A stretch of 22,794 nt of DNA, from positions 1 through 22,794 of the forward strand of contig JAEOSP010000332.1 of the NCBI GenBank assembly GCA_016840305.1, given 5' to 3'. This document shows, one piece after another, positions 21,490 through 22,794 of the stretch. The position numbers and the translations under genes are program-made. This DNA comes from Candidatus Hodarchaeota archaeon. GTDB lineage: Archaea > Asgardarchaeota > Heimdallarchaeia > Hodarchaeales > Hodarchaeaceae. Position 1 is the stretch's first letter. Every line of letters starts with the position of its first letter. The notes beneath the pieces are model-generated. The model saw only the letters and a program-made list of their open reading frames with translations, had not been told where the DNA came from and made no database searches.

Positions 21490-22794
21490 AGCTACTTCTA
21501 ACCTATGGACATATGTTAAATTATTTTTTCGGTTAGAAGTGAAAAAATGGACTCGGTTTTATGCTTCTAACTCGCATTTATCTTTATTTTATTTTGTCTT
21601 GATTTCTTTAATTTCATTGACTTTCCTGAATTTAAGTCTCTATAAACCCCTTTGGCAAATAAATCCTCGTGGTATTGTGATTGGAGGGTTGATTTTTATT
21701 TTCCTTGGGTTTTTTATTCTAAGTATCTTTAACTCAATCTACCCTGCTGATGAAACTGGTTTCCTTCTTCCTGTTAATCCTTTTCATTTCACTCTAGCTG
21801 ATCTTAGTGCTGTTATCTTATCTTCAGGAGATCCCTTTTCATGGGCTTTGGTCGGATGGTTTCGTACAAACGTTATGAGTTTATGGTATAGCCTCTTATT
21901 CTTTAGTATATCTTTTGCTTATTGTATTGAATTCTCTATACCCCTAATCCATGTCGTATTTGTTGTAGGTATACTTTTTCTCTCCTTTCAGAGTATTATA
22001 TTATCAAGTTCTTTCATTTATACTTTAACTGAAGAAATCATCGAAAAGAGAAAGCCACGATGGCGTGAATACAATTTAGGAAATCTAAATGCAATTGGGG
22101 TAGCATTAACAATAATTGTCATATTTGGAGGATTAGGATTCATGCAACAGTTAAGTAAAGGGGATTCACATCAACTAGATCTTCTAATCCAAAAATTGTG
22201 GTTTTTACCTCCCTTCAACATGATTTATATAATAATGTCACTATTTTCCAAAACATGGCCCCAAAATGAATTTTTGTTTGTTTTTATGATTTTCCTTTTC
22301 CTTATATTCGCTATTAACATTTTATTCTTTCTGATCATTGGTTCTGTTGATCCCTTAGCTCGTCTTTATGAAAGACAAGAATTAGTGTCAAATTTATCCG
22401 CATTTTCTCTTTCTCTTCCGAATCCGTTTAAACGATTAAATTTAACCACTAATAACTGGATATTTCCAAATCATGGAATCCAAGAGGTTTATAGTATAGC
22501 GAGAAAGGATCTTCTTCTTTGCTGGAAATATAGGCAATTATTGAGTTACATCAGTGTTCTCATTCTGTTATATGGATCAGTGACCTTCTCGCTATTAACT
22601 GGGAATGACGTTAATTTTTTCATCTTCTTAGTGGGGTTGCTTTGGAGTTATTGGATAACCTTCTTTCTTTGGCAAAATGAGTCAAAATCTGTAATTAAAA
22701 CGTTTAACATATCTAAAAAGGCTTTAATGGTAGAGAAATGGAGTTTGTCATTCATTCTAATGATCTCTATAAGTATCCCTATACTTCTAACACA
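21482..22794 (+). CDS. ABC-2-type exporter permease (3' truncated)
   Basis: The frame from GTG 21482 is open for 437 codons to the end of the window, with no stop. A GGAG lies 10 bases before the GTG. The protein begins with a short amphipathic segment (WTYVKLFFRLEVKKWTRFYA) and then shows at least eight membrane helices in two groups (about residues 35-55, 65-90, 140-165, 165-185, 200-220, 265-290 and from 350 on). A soluble stretch around 290-345 contains RLYERQELVSNLSAFSLSLP and the charged YSIARKDLLLCWKYRQ. The 'ARKDL' turn before the second helix group is typical of large ABC-2 permeases. Partner of the preceding ATPase; the substrate is unknown. Confidence 0.85.
   Translation, partial: MSEATSNLWTYVKLFFRLEVKKWTRFYASNSHLSLFYFVLISLISLTFLNLSLYKPLWQINPRGIVIGGLIFIFLGFFILSIFNSIYPADETGFLLPVNPFHFTLADLSAVILSSGDPFSWALVGWFRTNVMSLWYSLLFFSISFAYCIEFSIPLIHVVFVVGILFLSFQSIILSSSFIYTLTEEIIEKRKPRWREYNLGNLNAIGVALTIIVIFGGLGFMQQLSKGDSHQLDLLIQKLWFLPPFNMIYIIMSLFSKTWPQNEFLFVFMIFLFLIFAINILFFLIIGSVDPLARLYERQELVSNLSAFSLSLPNPFKRLNLTTNNWIFPNHGIQEVYSIARKDLLLCWKYRQLLSYISVLILLYGSVTFSLLTGNDVNFFIFLVGLLWSYWITFFLWQNESKSVIKTFNISKKALMVEKWSLSFILMISISIPILLT

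Noticed and set aside
1..22794. Genome-wide decoding of TAG as an amino acid (pyrrolysine code).
   Set aside because: TAG is the natural end of the GH130 gene, both LolD-like ATPases, the FtsX permease, the TPR gene, the longin-like gene and the 1755 gene, at family-consistent lengths.

Overview
The window is AT-rich and looks archaeal. Several coding starts sit about 28-35 bases downstream of a TATA-box-like element with little or no leader (13016-13023 before the exonuclease at 13048; 20643-20653 before the ATPase at 20677), the usual arrangement for archaeal leaderless mRNAs. The proteins include an ExoIII-type nuclease, PadR/HAAS regulation, FtsX-type ABC exporters and a longin/roadblock-like small protein. 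The last of these, with many orphan small membrane proteins, makes an Asgard-type archaeon my best guess, but nothing in the window proves it. TAA, TGA and TAG all serve as stops, so the standard genetic code fits. I see no tRNA, rRNA, CRISPR array or insertion sequence.

Layout. 1-564: 3' end of a GH130-type glycoside phosphorylase, open at the left edge. 665-3523: five small orphan genes (four membrane proteins and one Cys-cluster protein) plus a two-helix membrane protein gene split by an in-frame TAG. 3582-9470 (minus strand): an ABC exporter island made of a LolD-like ATPase, a 1015-aa duplicated FtsX/MacB permease, a second ATPase ending in a zinc ribbon, and a bitopic protein with a large ectodomain. 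9471-9964: mostly intergenic, with a doubtful 61-aa very basic ORF. 9965-12928 (minus): an MFS transporter downstream of a two-subunit class I CoA-transferase-like enzyme. 13048-16953: exonuclease III, a TPR protein, a metallophosphoesterase and a longin-like protein. 17259-18884: a PadR regulator with two palindromic operator-like sites in its promoter, followed by a HAAS-domain membrane protein. 18929-20567 (minus): three orphan membrane proteins. 20677-22794: an ABC-2-type exporter, whose permease is open at the right edge.

How the genes fit together. The two ABC islands are each self-contained. The first pairs two ATPases with one double-length FtsX permease and perhaps a membrane-anchored partner. 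The second pairs one ATPase with a hydrophobic permease, translationally coupled by an 8-base overlap. The PadR-HAAS pair is a typical autoregulated module that often accompanies membrane or exporter genes. The CoA-transferase subunits are coupled by a TAATG overlap and lie upstream of the MFS gene on the same strand.

The most unusual signals are: the in-frame TAG in the small membrane protein; three genes (around 724, 1698 and 11239) whose coding-like frame extends well upstream of any ATG/GTG/TTG and contains an ATT codon near the expected start; two near-identical 19-base palindromes 31 bases apart in the PadR promoter; a zinc ribbon fused to one of two exporter ATPases; and a CoA-transferase beta subunit in which the expected catalytic Glu appears to be Tyr.
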